The position numbers and the translations under genes are program-made. A model generated the notes under the pieces. It made no database searches. It was not told the DNA's origin and worked only from the letters and a program-made list of their open reading frames with translations. From Chloroflexota bacterium (GTDB lineage: Bacteria; Chloroflexota; Dormibacteria; Aeolococcales; Aeolococcaceae): a DNA stretch of 13,802 bases. The stretch's first letter is position 1; every line of letters starts with the position of its first letter. Location of the stretch: contig VBHE01000283.1 of assembly GCA_005889515.1 (NCBI GenBank), positions 1-13,802 of the forward strand. The letters are read 5' to 3'. Positions 13,224-13,802 of this stretch are shown piece after piece.

Positions 13224-13802
13224 TCAGGGGGTCGGGGTGGGCTTCGCCGTCGGTTTCGGGGTCGAGCTCGGCCTCGCCTTGGGCGAGGCGCTCGCGCCGG
13301 GCGAGCCGGCTGCGGTCGGCGAGGGCGAGGGCGAGGGCGCCGAGGTGGTGGTGCTGAGCGGCGGCGGGTTGAGCAGGGTGCCCGGGGTGGTCGTCGGAGT
13401 CGACGGGGCGGTGGCGGCGGAGGTCGGCGCCGGCCGTGGCGTCGCCGGGGGCGGCGTGTGGTGGAGCACGGTGGCGGTGCCGCCCCCCCCGCCCCCGACC
13501 GAGCCGGCGTAGCCGCCGGACTGGGTCTCGTAGGCGCTCGCCGAGGTGCCGTAGAAGGCGCGCTCCTCGTCCTGGCCGAGCACGAGGGTGATCCCGCCCA
13601 CCGGGGCCGCGGCCTTCGGGGAGGTGGGCGCCGCCGGGCTGGGGGCGGGGACGGTCGTCACCTGGACGCCGAAGTACTGCGCCAGCCAGGACGCGGTGGC
13701 CGAGTACCTGCCGCCGCTGCTGTCGACGACCTGGGTCGTGGGGCTGAGCCGGGTGCTCCCCCCGTGACCGGCGACCAGGCCGGTGTCGGTGAGCAGCGTC
13801 GC
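13224..13802 (-). CDS. Probable cell-envelope protein C-terminus (LytR_C-like domain plus Pro/Thr/Ser tail), partial
   Basis: The frame is open from the right edge to the TGA at 13224, giving 192 residues; the start lies outside the window. The visible part opens with a segment containing TTQVVDSSGGRYSATASWLA and FGVQVTTVPAP, then ITLVLGQDEERAFYG. This is loosely like the LytR_C domain at the end of LytR-CpsA-Psr proteins (strand, G-containing loop, helix, G-x-x-V strand, later strand with Asp/Glu). A short glycine run (SVGGGGGGTATVL) is followed by about 80 residues of Pro, Thr, Ser and Ala ending KPTAKPTPTP, a typical wall-spanning or disordered tail. A GTG at 13661 could be mistaken for the start but the frame continues upstream with protein-like composition. 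Family assignment is tentative; an exported protein is more likely than not. Confidence 0.6.
   Translation of the reverse strand, partial: ATLLTDTGLVAGHGGSTRLSPTTQVVDSSGGRYSATASWLAQYFGVQVTTVPAPSPAAPTSPKAAAPVGGITLVLGQDEERAFYGTSASAYETQSGGYAGSVGGGGGGTATVLHHTPPPATPRPAPTSAATAPSTPTTTPGTLLNPPPLSTTTSAPSPSPSPTAAGSPGASASPKARPSSTPKPTAKPTPTP

Noticed and set aside
1..13802. tRNA, rRNA, insertion sequence, phage or defence system
   Set aside because: No clover-leaf, rRNA core, transposase, terminal inverted repeats or defence-type domain was recognised on either strand.

Overview
The window is very GC-rich, with G/C-heavy third codon positions, tightly packed genes and TANNNT-type -10 hexamers with little sign of -35 elements. 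Together with a PyrR-controlled pyrimidine operon, a MalT/LAL-type LuxR regulator and an actinobacteria-like style of promoter and leaderless start, this suggests a high-GC Gram-positive-like lineage such as Actinomycetota, Chloroflexota or Dormibacterota. That placement is an inference; no rRNA or marker tree is available.

Layout. (1) 1-4359, minus strand: a de novo pyrimidine operon transcribed pyrB > pyrR > pyrC > carA > carB. Neighbouring genes overlap by 4-8 bases. The carA frame runs without a stop into carB, so the sequence encodes a CarA-CarB fusion, but carA is also interrupted by an internal gap plus frameshift. carB leaves the window. (2) 4360-4640: divergent regulatory region. The pyrB leader holds a very good PyrR-binding RNA hairpin and, downstream, a long helix that would hide the pyrB ribosome binding site. 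(3) 4641-6455, plus: a secreted glycine-rich repeat protein of unknown function. (4) 6426-7370, minus: a CbpA-type DnaJ co-chaperone. (5) 7433-8218, plus: a multi-pass membrane protein with two HxxEH motifs, apparently from a leaderless mRNA. (6) 8173-9105, minus: a MeaB/ArgK-type G3E GTPase. (7) 9235-11993, plus: a LAL-family LuxR regulator split over three reading frames by two frameshifts. (8) 12072-13166, plus: a seven-repeat kelch protein. (9) 13224-13802, minus: the C-terminal part of a probable envelope protein with a long Pro/Thr/Ser/Ala tail.

The pyrimidine genes supply the steps from bicarbonate and glutamine to dihydroorotate, with PyrR as the UMP-sensing RNA-binding regulator acting on the operon's own leader. 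The remaining genes look like unrelated single-gene units arranged divergently or tail to tail, two pairs with overlapping 3' ends.

The best candidates for a second look are the PyrR hairpin with its Shine-Dalgarno-sequestering helix, the in-frame CarA-CarB junction, the secreted repeat protein and the double-HxxEH membrane protein. Three independent reading-frame breaks (one in carA, two in the regulator) share the same net phase change and each lies at a small hairpin, so artefactual deletion must be considered before calling these genes dead.
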